Source: Endocalyx cinctus
Taxonomy: Eukaryota; Ascomycota; Sordariomycetes; Amphisphaeriales; Apiosporaceae
Direction of reading: 5' to 3'
Assembly: GCA_001600455.1 (NCBI GenBank)
Contig: BCKC01000013.1
Span: forward strand, 248,001 to 312,000
DNA: 64,000 bases
The notes beneath the pieces are model-generated. The model did not search any database and was not told where the DNA came from. It worked only from the letters and a program-made list of their open reading frames with translations. Numbering within the stretch: the first letter of the stretch is position 1; each line of letters opens with the position of its first letter. Both the position numbers and the translations under genes were made by a program. Shown here one piece after another: positions 11,226 through 21,429 of the stretch.

Positions 11226-12686
11226 ATGCTACAGCTTCCTCCAGAGATCCACCTAGTAATTGCGTCTCTATGTACGCAAGCGGATATAGCGGCACTTTTG
11301 AGCTGTTCCAAATTGCTATATCGAATGTACCGTCAACTACTCTACGAGCGCAACGTCAAATATGATAACTCCTCAGCGCTACGTTCGATCTGTCAGTACA
11401 AGGAGCCGAAGTCTTCCGTTGCCGCATTGAATAATGCTATAAGTGCAGGGGCCAATCTTGAAACAACCTTTGGCTAAGCTATTACACATGCTCTTCCGCG
11501 CCAGTACAGATCGTCAATACCTAGATTATATTGGATCCCGTACCTACACAGCCTGACGCCCTTACACTTGGCCGCCTTAACAGGCCTTTCGAACACCGTT
11601 TCTATCCTCCTCGATAATGGGCTAGACATCAATACTACAGCTGAGCCACTGGGTTGGACTCCACTGTTTTTTGCACTTAATGAAGGACAGAGCCATACTA
11701 CGACGCAACTTATCGATCGAGGTGCTCCTCTAACCTTAGAGTCAGGCACTAACGCTTTCCATATAGCAGTGGCCCTAAATCTTTTGGATATCACGACGCA
11801 CCTTACGAAGGATAAAGGAATGGACCCAAACTCCGAAGATATAAACGGAGACACTCCTTTAATTTATGCCCTTACATCGCCACATACAACTGTGGAGTCA
11901 ATTGTCCACCTATTATCCCTTGGAGCGGATATCACTAAAACGACGTTCGCCAGTAATCAGACCTGGAGCCCTCTTAGGATTGCCTTAATGTGCGAAAAGT
12001 GGGAGTCCGCCCAGAAGCTTCTGGACCATGGGGCTGATCCAAGAGGCGAGCTAAATTCAAATATGAACCAGCCTCTATTACACGCCCTATGTATTAAATC
12101 TCCGAAAAGTCAGAGGGCCAGGAAGAGGCTTATCAAAAGACTCTTAGCCAAGGCGGATCTAAACATGAACGTTCCCGCTTCCCTCGGAATCGGTCCTCTT
12201 CTTTCGACATTAATCCATCGCAATTTATACTGGGAAACGAACGCAGTCCTTAACGCGGAAGGTGTGAATCTAGAGGCAAGAGACCGCTTTGGGCTCACGC
12301 CTTTAGGACGAGCTCTTTCGCCTTGCACTGGTTCTTCGAAGATTACCGCCATGTTATTACACCATGGGGCACGGATTCCAAGGAAGTCTGTGGAAGAAGT
12401 ATTGGATCTGGTTCATGAAATATGCCTAACACCTGAAGCAATAGTAGTTAAAAGGGGTTTGGAAAGTTATAAGACACTTGCGCCGATATTCCAACTCCTC
12501 TTCAACCACTACTCCTCCCTCGATACTGCGAATCGAGACGAGATGGTGACGGAGTTTCTGGCTGGTTGTCCGGCTTGGATGGTGGACATCACTAGAGAGT
12601 TCAACGAAGGCCAGATGACGAACGATGTTGTATTAAGGCGGATGGAGGATCAGTTTGAGGTCGTTGTGGCCCGGCCTAACAATTAG
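11226..12686 (+). pseudogene. F-box-like ankyrin-repeat protein with one in-frame TAA
   Basis: The frame opens at ATG 11226 with an F-box-like start (LPPEIHLVIASLCTQADIAALLSC). It reaches TAA at 11475-11477 (codon 84) and continues in the same frame to 12686 (487 codons in all). After the stop come several ankyrin repeats, visible as TPLHLAALTG, GWTPLFFAL, GDTPLIYAL and GLTPLGRAL, each followed by a helix pair and a GAD/GAR turn. Ankyrin arrays are protein-binding scaffolds, and F-box fusions suggest a ubiquitin-ligase adaptor. I could not find a GT-AG intron of the required multiple-of-three length that removes the stop while keeping the repeat register. It is therefore either a single-nonsense pseudogene or has a non-obvious intron. 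Confidence 0.7.
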
Positions 12687-13218
12687 AAAGGTCGAGAATG
12701 CTGATACGCAGCCAAGGACTCGCGAAGATGGAAGTAAAATGTAATTCTCGGTCGTCTATGTGCCTAGTAAAATTTCAACATGTTGCCAAGTAGCAAGATT
12801 GACGTGGTATATCAGCCTAGAATAGGGGCATGCCGAAATAGGCCTAGTTCTAATTTCTACTCCAACACTCAGTTTCTTATCTTGTAATTAACGATTATCG
12901 TAATCCATGTTTTCAGCTCAGCCTCAATTCTCTCCAAGTCCTATAAAACATTTTCTCATTTTTGTTAAGCTTGGATTTTCTATTTCAAACTGTCAGTTTC
13001 CCGAAACTTGATGCCTTTATCCATAGCACAACTCGACTTCTCACTTCGTGACCCGCTACTATTACATAATTTCTCGTAACTGATGCCTTATATTCACTCT
13101 ATTTCTACCTTTCTCCTTTTCAGCCTAACAAAAGCATAACGCACCGGAGACGAATATTTTGGTCGTTTGCGTGGGGCACTACACGAGGTGTAGTTGAGCT
13201 CATTGTCGAAGACAGAAG
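12687..13218. other. intergenic, no gene seen
   Basis: Pyrimidine-rich sequence at about 13020-13130 may be the promoter of the next gene. Nothing else is visible. Confidence 0.45.
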
Positions 13219-15033
13219 ATGAACCAAACACTCTTATGCGAGTATCTCGGCATAGCCTGCAGTCATACCGATACCTTCCTACGTATCCCCCTTTCGATTC
13301 GACGCCGTATCTACATATACGCCGGGGTTCCTGTTGGTACTCGTATATCATATCCCATTGTTGGACCAATTGAGGAACATGATGATAGTCAAGCATCGCA
13401 GGAAGATTACAATCTCACTTTCAACCTTCTTCGCGTATGTACACAAATAGAAGATGAGCTTGAGGCTTTCATCGCNGAGCATAATACNCTGGTATATCTC
13501 AGAGAGAATGTNGACGCTGGTATCGAATTTCTGCACCGGCTCCCTCCTTCTGTCTGTTCTAAACTTCGGNACGTATATATACACCTACATACCGATGAAA
13601 GGCGATATTCCTGGGATAAAAAGGACCCCTTGGATTGGGATAGGATTAAGAGGTGGCAAGCTATGGTTAATTACGTTCTATACCACGCCGCCCCTCAGAA
13701 ACTGAGGCTCCATCTCATCTGCGATACCGGCATCGGAGAAAAAACAGATGCCGTTCTCAAACCTTTACGTCATTATCCCGGCGTTCTGCTTGAGCTTGAA
13801 TTGCGTCTTCTTTGCTCCAGTATGAACGATTATGGAAATGAAGTCGTGGGTAAAAGTGAGTGGAATGCCACGTTGGCGTATGCCCGAGATACAGTCACTC
13901 GAGCACAAGCACCAGAATCCGGTGCTCCCTCGGAACCTTTCCGCTTCCTAGATCTACCGCAGGAGCTTCGATGGCAGGTCTACGAGTACACAAACCTCGT
14001 CGGCCCCCATCGCAAGATTCGCTGGCAGCCCCTTAACGGATTCTCGACAAACTTTATTTTCTGCGAATGCGATGGGAGTGTCTGTCTCGAGGAAGACCTT
14101 CACGCCGGTCACAATGTTCCTTCCTGCGGTGCTCATTCGGGAATTATGGGAGATTTCTGTATGCGCCGTACTGCCTCGTACTCCTTTCGCTGTAATAACC
14201 ACAAGCGAAGTCCACTCCCTCTTCTGTTGACTTGTCGAGCGATTTACGAGGATACCATCACTTTCTTTTACAAGATGAATCGTATCGTAATCTTGCCAGG
14301 TTGGCGTGTTGACGATACTATTTTCTCTCCGGCACCAGAAAATTGCCCTAACAATCAACCGAATACTACGGAGCAGGAGGCTCGTTTAGATGACGATCCC
14401 GATAATGTCGCACAATACTTACAGCATATTCCAGTAGATTTCGACACAACGAAGCTTTTCTTGGAGAAGATTGGGCCGAAGGCGCACAGACTGCTTCGAA
14501 CTCTCGAAATTGTATTCCCTCGCATCGATGCTAGTTCCAGCCTCACAGATTTAGATCCAGCTTACCTCGGATGGTGCACCGCTGTTAATTATTTAGCTGG
14601 GCTTCCACCAGATGGCGACGCCTCAGCGTTAACACTTATTCTTCATATCTGGACGAGCCGGAGTGGTATGTTCAGCCGGCTCCTCTCCGTCACGAATACG
14701 GCACATATACTCGAGACACAGGCACCCCGGCTTCTCGAACCTCTGAAGAATCTACAGCGGCTATGCCGCCTTTTTGTCCACCTAGAATGGCCAAAGCACT
14801 GGTCACCGCCGAAGCTGCTGCAAGACATCAGCACTTGTAAGATCACTCCAACGCAGTCCCCGGGATGTGGCATCGGATATCATTGGATCCCCGAATCCGA
14901 TCGTCTTATCACTCAGCACGAGCTCAGGTTGGAAAGAATTGTCATGGGAGTAGACTATGATAGCTCTGCAGTAGGAAAAGATGATGAATTACCGAGTCCA
15001 TGGGTACGAGGCGAATGGGATAGCGAAGCGTGA
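13219..15033 (+). CDS. fungal 2EXR/F-box-like protein with two tandem N-domains
   Basis: A single open frame of 604 aa. Two related modules can be seen. The first, at about 20-150, begins FLRIPLSIRRRIYIYAG; the second, at about 235-370, begins FRFLDLPQELRWQVYEYTNL. Both match the hydrophobic LP.ElR..IY.y signature of the 2EXR/F-box-like fungal families of unknown function. The second module contains a Cys/His-rich insert (CECDG.VC...H....CGAH....FC) and a conserved LLLTCRAIYED segment. Four ambiguous bases (13476, 13488, 13512, 13570) lie in the first module, but none has to break the frame. A role in substrate recognition is inference only. Confidence 0.7.
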   Translation: MNQTLLCEYLGIACSHTDTFLRIPLSIRRRIYIYAGVPVGTRISYPIVGPIEEHDDSQASQEDYNLTFNLLRVCTQIEDELEAFIXEHNXLVYLRENXDAGIEFLHRLPPSVCSKLRXVYIHLHTDERRYSWDKKDPLDWDRIKRWQAMVNYVLYHAAPQKLRLHLICDTGIGEKTDAVLKPLRHYPGVLLELELRLLCSSMNDYGNEVVGKSEWNATLAYARDTVTRAQAPESGAPSEPFRFLDLPQELRWQVYEYTNLVGPHRKIRWQPLNGFSTNFIFCECDGSVCLEEDLHAGHNVPSCGAHSGIMGDFCMRRTASYSFRCNNHKRSPLPLLLTCRAIYEDTITFFYKMNRIVILPGWRVDDTIFSPAPENCPNNQPNTTEQEARLDDDPDNVAQYLQHIPVDFDTTKLFLEKIGPKAHRLLRTLEIVFPRIDASSSLTDLDPAYLGWCTAVNYLAGLPPDGDASALTLILHIWTSRSGMFSRLLSVTNTAHILETQAPRLLEPLKNLQRLCRLFVHLEWPKHWSPPKLLQDISTCKITPTQSPGCGIGYHWIPESDRLITQHELRLERIVMGVDYDSSAVGKDDELPSPWVRGEWDSEA

Positions 15034-15599
15034 GACCCTTCGGTAAAAGCGGATTATTTAGGCTGCGTATCTCTACCTATAAACGCATCGTTAATTAATG
15101 CTCAGAATTATTTATAAACAGCTACATTATTAAGGAGGGAAAAGGTAAGGTCCACTTAGGGAGCCACCTGGGGTCTTTAATGTTCCTACCAGTTCCAGAA
15201 AAGCTTAACAAACTCCTCTTATAACTTTTCGCTACCTTTGTTTAAATTTTCAAACTATTAGGACTAAACTTATAATTATTCTGTAATTCATGTAACTATT
15301 ATAAATAGTTCAAAAAATAGAACTCTTTTTATTTTACCTTTTATTTCGTATTATTCTATAATATACATTTACAATAACATTTTCTTACTTTTTAATTATA
15401 GACTGAGTTAGAAACTTGTACTTTGTAGAAAACCTCTTCTTAGGGTAAGATTGGTTTGTATTATTTTTTATAACCTTTAATAATTTATCTAAATATAATA
15501 AAATAAACTGACCCTGTCGCCAACCCCCAGTGCGATACTGAAGAAGCTTATACTTGTCAATTATCACTATTACTCCTCCGCTCCCAGTCTTGTCACACC
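15034..15599. other. AT-rich intergenic spacer
   Basis: Very AT-rich from about 15230 to 15510. No coding signal is supported. Confidence 0.5.
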
Positions 15600-15899
15600 C
15601 TTAACCTCGTCCGCCAAGATGACTCCCAGCGCAGCATCGAATTCGATTATACCACCATCCCCAGAGACAACTATCGTATCTTATTTGAGGACTTCTTAGA
15701 AGACCTCTGTAATGAGGGAGCCTCTGCCACCCAGCTACGCTATCTCGAAGCACTCGAGGAAAGTCTTGTCGACGCCTTACACCTCTTACACTCTCACAAC
15801 ATCTCATTCCCCGTGTCAACCAAAGAAGTCCAGTTTTTACGGGGCGAAAAAAGGGGTGATATAACCTTAGAACTTTTTCTGCTTAATATTCTTAGGTGA
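15600..15899 (+). other. unassigned open frame
   Basis: A frame of about 90 codons without a clear ATG (it reads LVRQDDSQRSIEFDY and continues to about 15899) lies just before the NRPS scar. It could be the end of an NRPS condensation domain or an unrelated exon; I cannot decide. It has no visible catalytic motif. Confidence 0.25.
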
Positions 15900-15932
15900 T
15901 TTCTTACCGCTATTAGAGGCTCTACTTTATTG

Positions 15933-16592
15933 AGAAATTCCTTTTCTGACGAAGTCAGCTCGCCAAATGTTTTGGAAAAGGCGCCTGCGTAATACGCCGC
16001 CGTGCATTTTCCCCACCCTCACTTCCCGAGCGGAGCCGGACAGGGTTAGGTCGCACGCCAGTATCAAGACTCGGATACCTTGCACGACGCTCGAAAAGTT
16101 TGCGTACGAGAACCGAGTCGACACGGAAAGCGTGTTGTGCGTCGCCTGGGGCCTACTGCTGAGAACGTATGTCTGCCCGGCCACATGGTGCCCTCGGCCT
16201 ACATCCCCGTCAAGTCGATGCCGCTGACGCCGTCCTTAGACATCGACAAGCTAAAACTTGGAAGAACGGCCTCTAGGCTATCCACAGAACAGGTGCTCTC
16301 CGTCGTGGGAAAACTTTTGCCAGAAATGCCCACGGCGAGTCGCAAACCTCTGCCGTTGACCGAAATGGAGCGGGCCATGCGGTACATTTGGTCTAGGGTG
16401 CTTGGTATCGACGAAGAACTAGTTACGGAAAATCTAGGGTTCCCGACCTCAGGCGGTGACGTCGGACTCAGCAAAGAGCTCATCATTGCTTGCCGGAAGC
16501 GAGGCATATATATCCCCATCGCCGACGTCCTCCGTGACGTCAGTTTACTTGAGATCTGCCGCAGGCTGGCTGCTTTATGGTCTGGAATTTAA
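15933..16592 (+). pseudogene. collapsed non-ribosomal peptide synthetase (NRPS) relic
   Basis: Two NRPS pieces are joined out of frame near 16169. The left piece (about 15933-16169) is the start of a condensation domain, ending in SVLCVAWGLLLRTY. The right piece (about 16150-16592) is the end of an adenylation domain (GHMVPSAYIPV..MPLTPS) followed by a carrier domain. Everything between them, meaning the rest of condensation and most of adenylation, is missing. Key residues are also gone: the A10 motif reads TPSLDID where a catalytic Lys (SGKID) is expected, and the carrier motif reads SGGDV where the phosphopantetheine Ser (GGDS) is required. The piece cannot make a peptide. It records a deletion inside a former secondary-metabolite gene. 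Confidence 0.75.
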
Positions 16593-16734
16593 TCGCGCGT
16601 GACGCTGTGCCAGCCCGTGGCTACTAGCTGGGCGTTTCATGATTGATTGGCCATTCACTATTATAAGGTGGGGTAATACTTTTCGTCGCTATGACCCGTA
16701 CTCGAGCTCATTCCAACCCAGAATTGCTGACGAT

Positions 16735-17199
16735 TTAAATGATCTTGTGACGGCGAATGCCGCCATTCACCAGAATGAGCTTACGTAAGGGAGGAGGCCC
16801 ATATATAGGGGCATCTCTTTGATCGTACACCTGTAGATACTCTCTTCTTCTTTCTTTCTTCTCTAGTCTTAATATTCTATTCGTCTTCTGAGTACTAGCT
16901 GCGGTTGCAGGCCATGACCCAACACTTCCAGTAAGCTCGCCGTGACAGATCTTACCACTGAGGCAGAGGAAGACTAGGGCGATTTCGATTGATGCCGTAT
17001 TGCCATAGAAAAGCAAAACGACACGCGCGTCCGTCCTCTCGAGCCATATAGAAAGTGTCGTAACTGAGGTCCGCCCACCCAGTCTTCCGTCGCTTCCATT
17101 ATATGCTGCGCCCCGCAGATTGTCAATCTGTTTCGCGCTACCTTGTAAGATCTCTCTGACAAAGCCGACCGTGTCTTGCAGGAGATCGCCCACTTGCAT
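16735..17199 (-). CDS. hypothetical protein, doubtful
   Basis: An open frame with an ATG at 17199 (154 aa), basic towards its C-terminus. It has one hydrophobic stretch (IEIALVFLCLSGKI) and no family I recognise. It may be a chance frame or the remnant of a longer gene. Confidence 0.25.
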   Translation of the reverse strand: MQVGDLLQDTVGFVREILQGSAKQIDNLRGAAYNGSDGRLGGRTSVTTLSIWLERTDARVVLLFYGNTASIEIALVFLCLSGKICHGELTGSVGSWPATAASTQKTNRILRLEKKERRREYLQVYDQRDAPIYGPPPLRKLILVNGGIRRHKII

Positions 17200-17539
17200 C
17201 CTCTCTGTACCCAATACAGCCAAGCAATATAGTATTTTCCCTCCTACTAACCAAAGTGTCTCGTCGTTCTCTGCGTGGATTTAGCGCATCGGGGCCGTAT
17301 CGTTTACGTTCGTATCGTTCGCGTTCGTTTTGACTAGGTCGCTTCTTTCGCGTCGAGCTGGGTATACGTATTGTCCATCGTGGCCTGTATTTTTCCGTTA
17401 ATTATAATGACTTAAATATTATAGGGGGTTACTTGCTATTTCTCTAAAGCATCTCGTAATCAGGTTGATTAATTCACAATGTGTTCGTTACCGCGTCTAG
17501 AGGTTGAATATGGGGTTACGAAAAAACTATGCAACTATC

Positions 17540-17555
17540 GACTTCCTAAGAAGTC
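17540..17555. repeat. dispersed palindrome, copy A
   Basis: GACTTCCTAAGAAGTC, one base from the perfect 16-bp palindrome found at 47657-47672. Related copies lie at 50495-50510 and 50799-50814. Confidence 0.5.
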
Positions 17556-17931
17556 ATTTGAAGAGTTGTACCTAGGAAGATGTTAATGCGTGCCAAGACT
17601 ACAAAGTACAGTAACTAGCCTGCTAGCTCACTCTCTATATCTCACTAACCAATAATCGGCCTCTTTACTAAGCCCTAAAATACCACCACTACTATCCATA
17701 CAATACTATGGCCTAAAGACGAAGGTGGAAATAGATACCTAAAACATGCATATTAGCGCCTTTTAGTGATTACTCGTCGCTCCTGTGCTGCCTACGATTT
17801 ACGATCCCAGAGGTCGCCGCGACCAGTCAGCAGAGATGACAATAGCCAGCAACAGTTATTGAAATACACGACTTGTATTTCGTTGCATCCACAGTTGCAT
17901 ATTTTTTTCTTGACCTGGACTTTACTCCTAC

Positions 17932-19142
17932 ATGTCAAAAATGACCGAAGCCCACAAGTCACTGCCCAGCACTCCGTGGACATCTTTCGATGGCTGGAAC
18001 TATAATAGCATGAAAGAACGATTGGAGACATTACTGGGCAAGCTTAACAAATCCGCGCTTCTGCGCCATGCAGAACTCATTAAAGGTCAAAAGGTCACCA
18101 TGAGTGAACCTTTTTCAGCAGGTCAATCTTGGATATGTTTCGAAATGATTGCTGAAGACCGCAGTCTAATTATTGGTCGCGTTCGGTTACCCCGACACCC
18201 CGATATCCCTCCTACAGTTGGCATTGAGGACGAGCTCTACTCGATTAGATGTGAAGTAGCTACGATGCGTTTTATCCGGTAAAACTTCCCTTCTATCTCG
18301 ATACCTTTTATATATGCATATGAAAGCCCAGGCTCTCCAAGAGCTGTCGATGCTAACGCTACCTACATGCTTCTGGAGGGCTTTTATGCGAACAATCTCC
18401 AGGACATAATACCTGATTTGTGCAAACTACCGGTAAATCCTTCTATTATTCGTCCTTCTAATATTTTACTATAGCATATTCATATGATCTTTTTCTTACT
18501 CGCTCTAGATTACGGATCAAGACCATTTTATTACTCAACGGGCTACGATTCAAGCAGAGCGTGCAACAATAGTTTATCCTCAAATCAGGAAACCCAGTTA
18601 TCAGCAAATTATCTAATGCTACGCAAGTATTACATTTTTAAGGACCGTTTCATCATGCCGAAGAATTCTTTATGGCCATTGGGGAAGCATCGCTTCAGAG
18701 CGCGTCCTTATCTGAAAAACTAAGTAAAAAACGGCTTGGGGCACTCGTATTTATTGACATTATACAGCACACGACATTATCCAAGAACGACACTGAAGCA
18801 GGATACAGCCTTAATCACATGGACCTTGGCACTCAAAATATCCTAGTTGACGATGACTTCAATTCCGTGGCTATCATTGATTGGGAGTGCGCACAAACTG
18901 CACTGTGGCAAGTTAACTATTACCCAATGCCTTTTCCACTCTTTTGGCCCGACGAAATGATTGAGCGTATCCTCAACGACCCAAGTCATATCGCATATGT
19001 CAATATATCACGACAAGTCTCCGCTAAACGGTTATATATACAGAGGTTTAAAGATGCCGAAAAAGCACTGCTTCACAGAGGTCGGTCTCTCCATGGATCA
19101 TTTGTCAAGGCTTTGGAAGAGAAAAATTGCCCGAATATATAG
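17932..19142 (+). pseudogene. aminoglycoside-phosphotransferase-like (APH/kinase fold) gene, broken
   Basis: Starts at ATG 17932. Similarity continues through an in-frame TAA (18280-18282) to a GT-AG intron at 18433-18508. It then reads ITDQDHFITQRATI and breaks again (frameshift plus stops at about 18610-18650) before resuming at GPFHHAEEFFMAIGEAS and running to 19142. The kinase-fold core is preserved in the last part: the HMDLGTQN catalytic loop (HxDxxxxN) and IIDWE, equivalent to the DFG region. Fungal APH-family proteins phosphorylate small molecules or proteins of mostly unknown identity. With one stop and at least one frameshift, this is a pseudogene despite an intact catalytic core. 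Confidence 0.7.
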
Positions 19143-19219
19143 GTCTTTTCTCACTTAGCTGTTGAGAAGGATACAAAGCTGACGACGAGAGGTCTGATTA
19201 CTAACCTGTGAAATAAATT

Positions 19220-20024
19220 TTGTCCAACGAACCTAAGGCCGTGGTCCAACCTTATAGATCAGCAAAGAACTATATTTGGTACCATCTACGATACTTTCCC
19301 AACGCCCGCCCAACTATCCATCCTATTAGTCTACTTGACATCCACATATGCGAATTGGACAAACTGAACATCTTTGTGGCAATATTTAAAGGGAAACTTG
19401 TCAAAGGCAATGCGAAAACTCGAAATTTCCGGTTATTAGAATTAGCAAGCCTAGGTGATGCATAGAAAGCACTAAAGCTACTAATCGAAATCATAAGGGA
19501 CCGGTGATGGACGAGAGCTTGGACATTCCAAGAAGAATACGTAGCTTCGAAGAAGATGGTCTTGCTTATACGTCATCCACCGAGTCTAGAGACTAGGAAA
19601 CGAGAGTGTAGTGATATCCTTGGCGATGTCCCTGGCGAGCTTTGCCTTGGATCTGACGACTTTCACCATCAGGCTACTCGATTACGCCTAGCACTGCGGA
19701 GGTTATTAGTGATGTTGAAAAAGAGGTGTTGGATTTGCCCAAGACCGGCTTCCTATCATAGCCAACTGTTGCCAGTACCCCGTCCGCTTGAACACCCGCA
19801 ACCAACAGACCCCCCGCTTAAGCCTGTCCACACTCATCATGTGTCTCTTAAACGGCGAGATACTTCAAAATTATTCAGCGACTTGACTCCGGGGCTGCTG
19901 TCGGGAAAGCCTGGGAGCTCCACAATGAGCCGGAGAAAGTCGTTGAATTTGGACGCGGTGGCCTCACACTCAATAGTAAGGATATGATGGAAGCTCTCAA
20001 GGAAGAAGTATTGATAGTAATTAA
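19220..20024 (+). pseudogene. HET-domain (heterokaryon incompatibility) gene relic 1
   Basis: A HET-type signature is clear at 19508 onward: WTRAWTFQEEY, then LLIRHPPSLE, DVPGELC, and later a GRGGLTL-type segment near 19950. The 5' piece (19220-19462) is in the same frame but is cut by TAG 19463-19465 and by TGA 19505-19507 in place of the first Trp of the usual WW pair. Later segments shift frame, and the gene's 5' half is missing. HET domains trigger cell death when incompatible strains fuse. A better-preserved relative is at 45083-47005. Confidence 0.65.
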
Positions 20025-21429
20025 CTATGCTATGCTTTCCACGGTAAATTCCTCCGATGAATTATAAATCGTCCGAGTCCTCCTAACGCCACCACCTCTC
20101 GTACCGCTCACATTATTAATCCGAGACTCGAGACTCTGGTTGTCACAGTTCGATACTCTCGTAAATATCGGATCTTTGGTTGTCGTGCGTACTATTTGCG
20201 GGAGCGGCATGCTGTCGTGCTCCAAATTGGCCGTTTCCACCAGGATGGAGATCGTCTGAAGCTCTCGCATGTTTTGGTTGCGGCCCCGAGCGAACAAACA
20301 CTCTGACCAGAACGGGAGCAGTTTGCATCGCACCAGGGGAAATATTAGAGGCAGGTTCGTCGTCACTACCGACGTAAAAGTGACCCGTAGAGTCCATTGA
20401 CCGGCTTGTTGGGCTCCGGTCGACGGATTCGACGTGATCATATAACACCGCAGACACCCGATTGTGATCACGAATATGTTACCGCAAACAAGAACGAGGA
20501 GGCCAAGCTTTTTCCAAACTTTTACCTCGGCTACCCACAGTATAGGCAGCGGGATCCCTAGGATGTACATGTCGGTCGAGGCGTTCAGGCCGAGCGTGGT
20601 AAAGAGATTCACCGGCGAGACGAGGGCATTACATTGTTCTATATATCGTTAATACTTAAGGATATAAAGAGGGTAGATCTTCGTCAGGGGTAGGAAAACT
20701 TACTTCCTGGGTTAGGATTTATCTGCCAATACTTGTGTAAGGGACGACAGCTGAGCATGAAGGTGAAAAACAGGATAATATAAGTTCCGACGACGAAGAT
20801 GAAGCCTACTTGCACGCGTCGCCTATATTGTCCGAGCCTGTTCTATAATTCATATTTAGCATAGGAGCATCTCTAGCCGTACTATGAACTTTCTATTTAG
20901 AGAATGACCATACTGTAAGTCGTAGAAAAAATGCGAGAATTGCTCCCTTCGCCATCCATAATAGGAGCGTGTATAGAATCCAACCGACCGTCGCTATTTT
21001 TGATGCGTATGTTCTATGATGTTTATTAGCCAGCTATACAATACCTTACATATTCTCTCGTCGAAGAGCCCTACCTACCTGACTCGATATTCTTCCGAGT
21101 CTGGATCGAGTGAAGCTCGATACTCGTCCGTCATGACGTTATTAGTCAGCACTTTCCAGGTGTTGATGAGGGCATGTGCAATGTATGTCTCGGCGATATA
21201 CGGGATCTATCGCAAAACCGACAATTAGAGTATATCCTCGTGAACTGTCTCTTATACCTTCACGGTAAACTTTTCTTAACGACTCCATTAAACATACGAC
21301 AAGGATGACCATGATGTAGTCATCCGTGTGGAAATTCCTAAACCCAACGATGCTAAAGCGTGCATACGTGCGTAATGCGATGACAGTGAGGCCGATCCCG
21401 AGGAGTATGAAGGGTTCCGCGGCTACCAT
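20025..21429 (-). CDS. Fung_rhodopsin (PTH11-like) membrane protein, paralogue 2
   Basis: Five exons on the minus strand: 21298-21429, 21079-21206, 20914-21013, 20704-20842 and 20025-20638, giving 370 aa. All introns (91, 65, 71 and 65 bp) are GT-AG and keep the frame. It shares the family blocks HTDDYIM, ASKIATVGW, CRPL.KYWQINPNPG and GAQQAGQW, and about seven hydrophobic helices with a polar tail. Exons 3 and 4 have exactly the same lengths (100 and 139 nt) as exons 2 and 3 of the paralogue at 957-2416, with introns at the same codon positions. Its first intron (after ILV) has no counterpart there, and it lacks that gene's last intron. Appears intact. Confidence 0.87.

Noticed and set aside
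11443..11504. A 62-bp GT-AG intron removing the TAA of the ankyrin gene
   Set aside because: Its length is not a multiple of three, and the resulting frame runs into a stop within seven codons.
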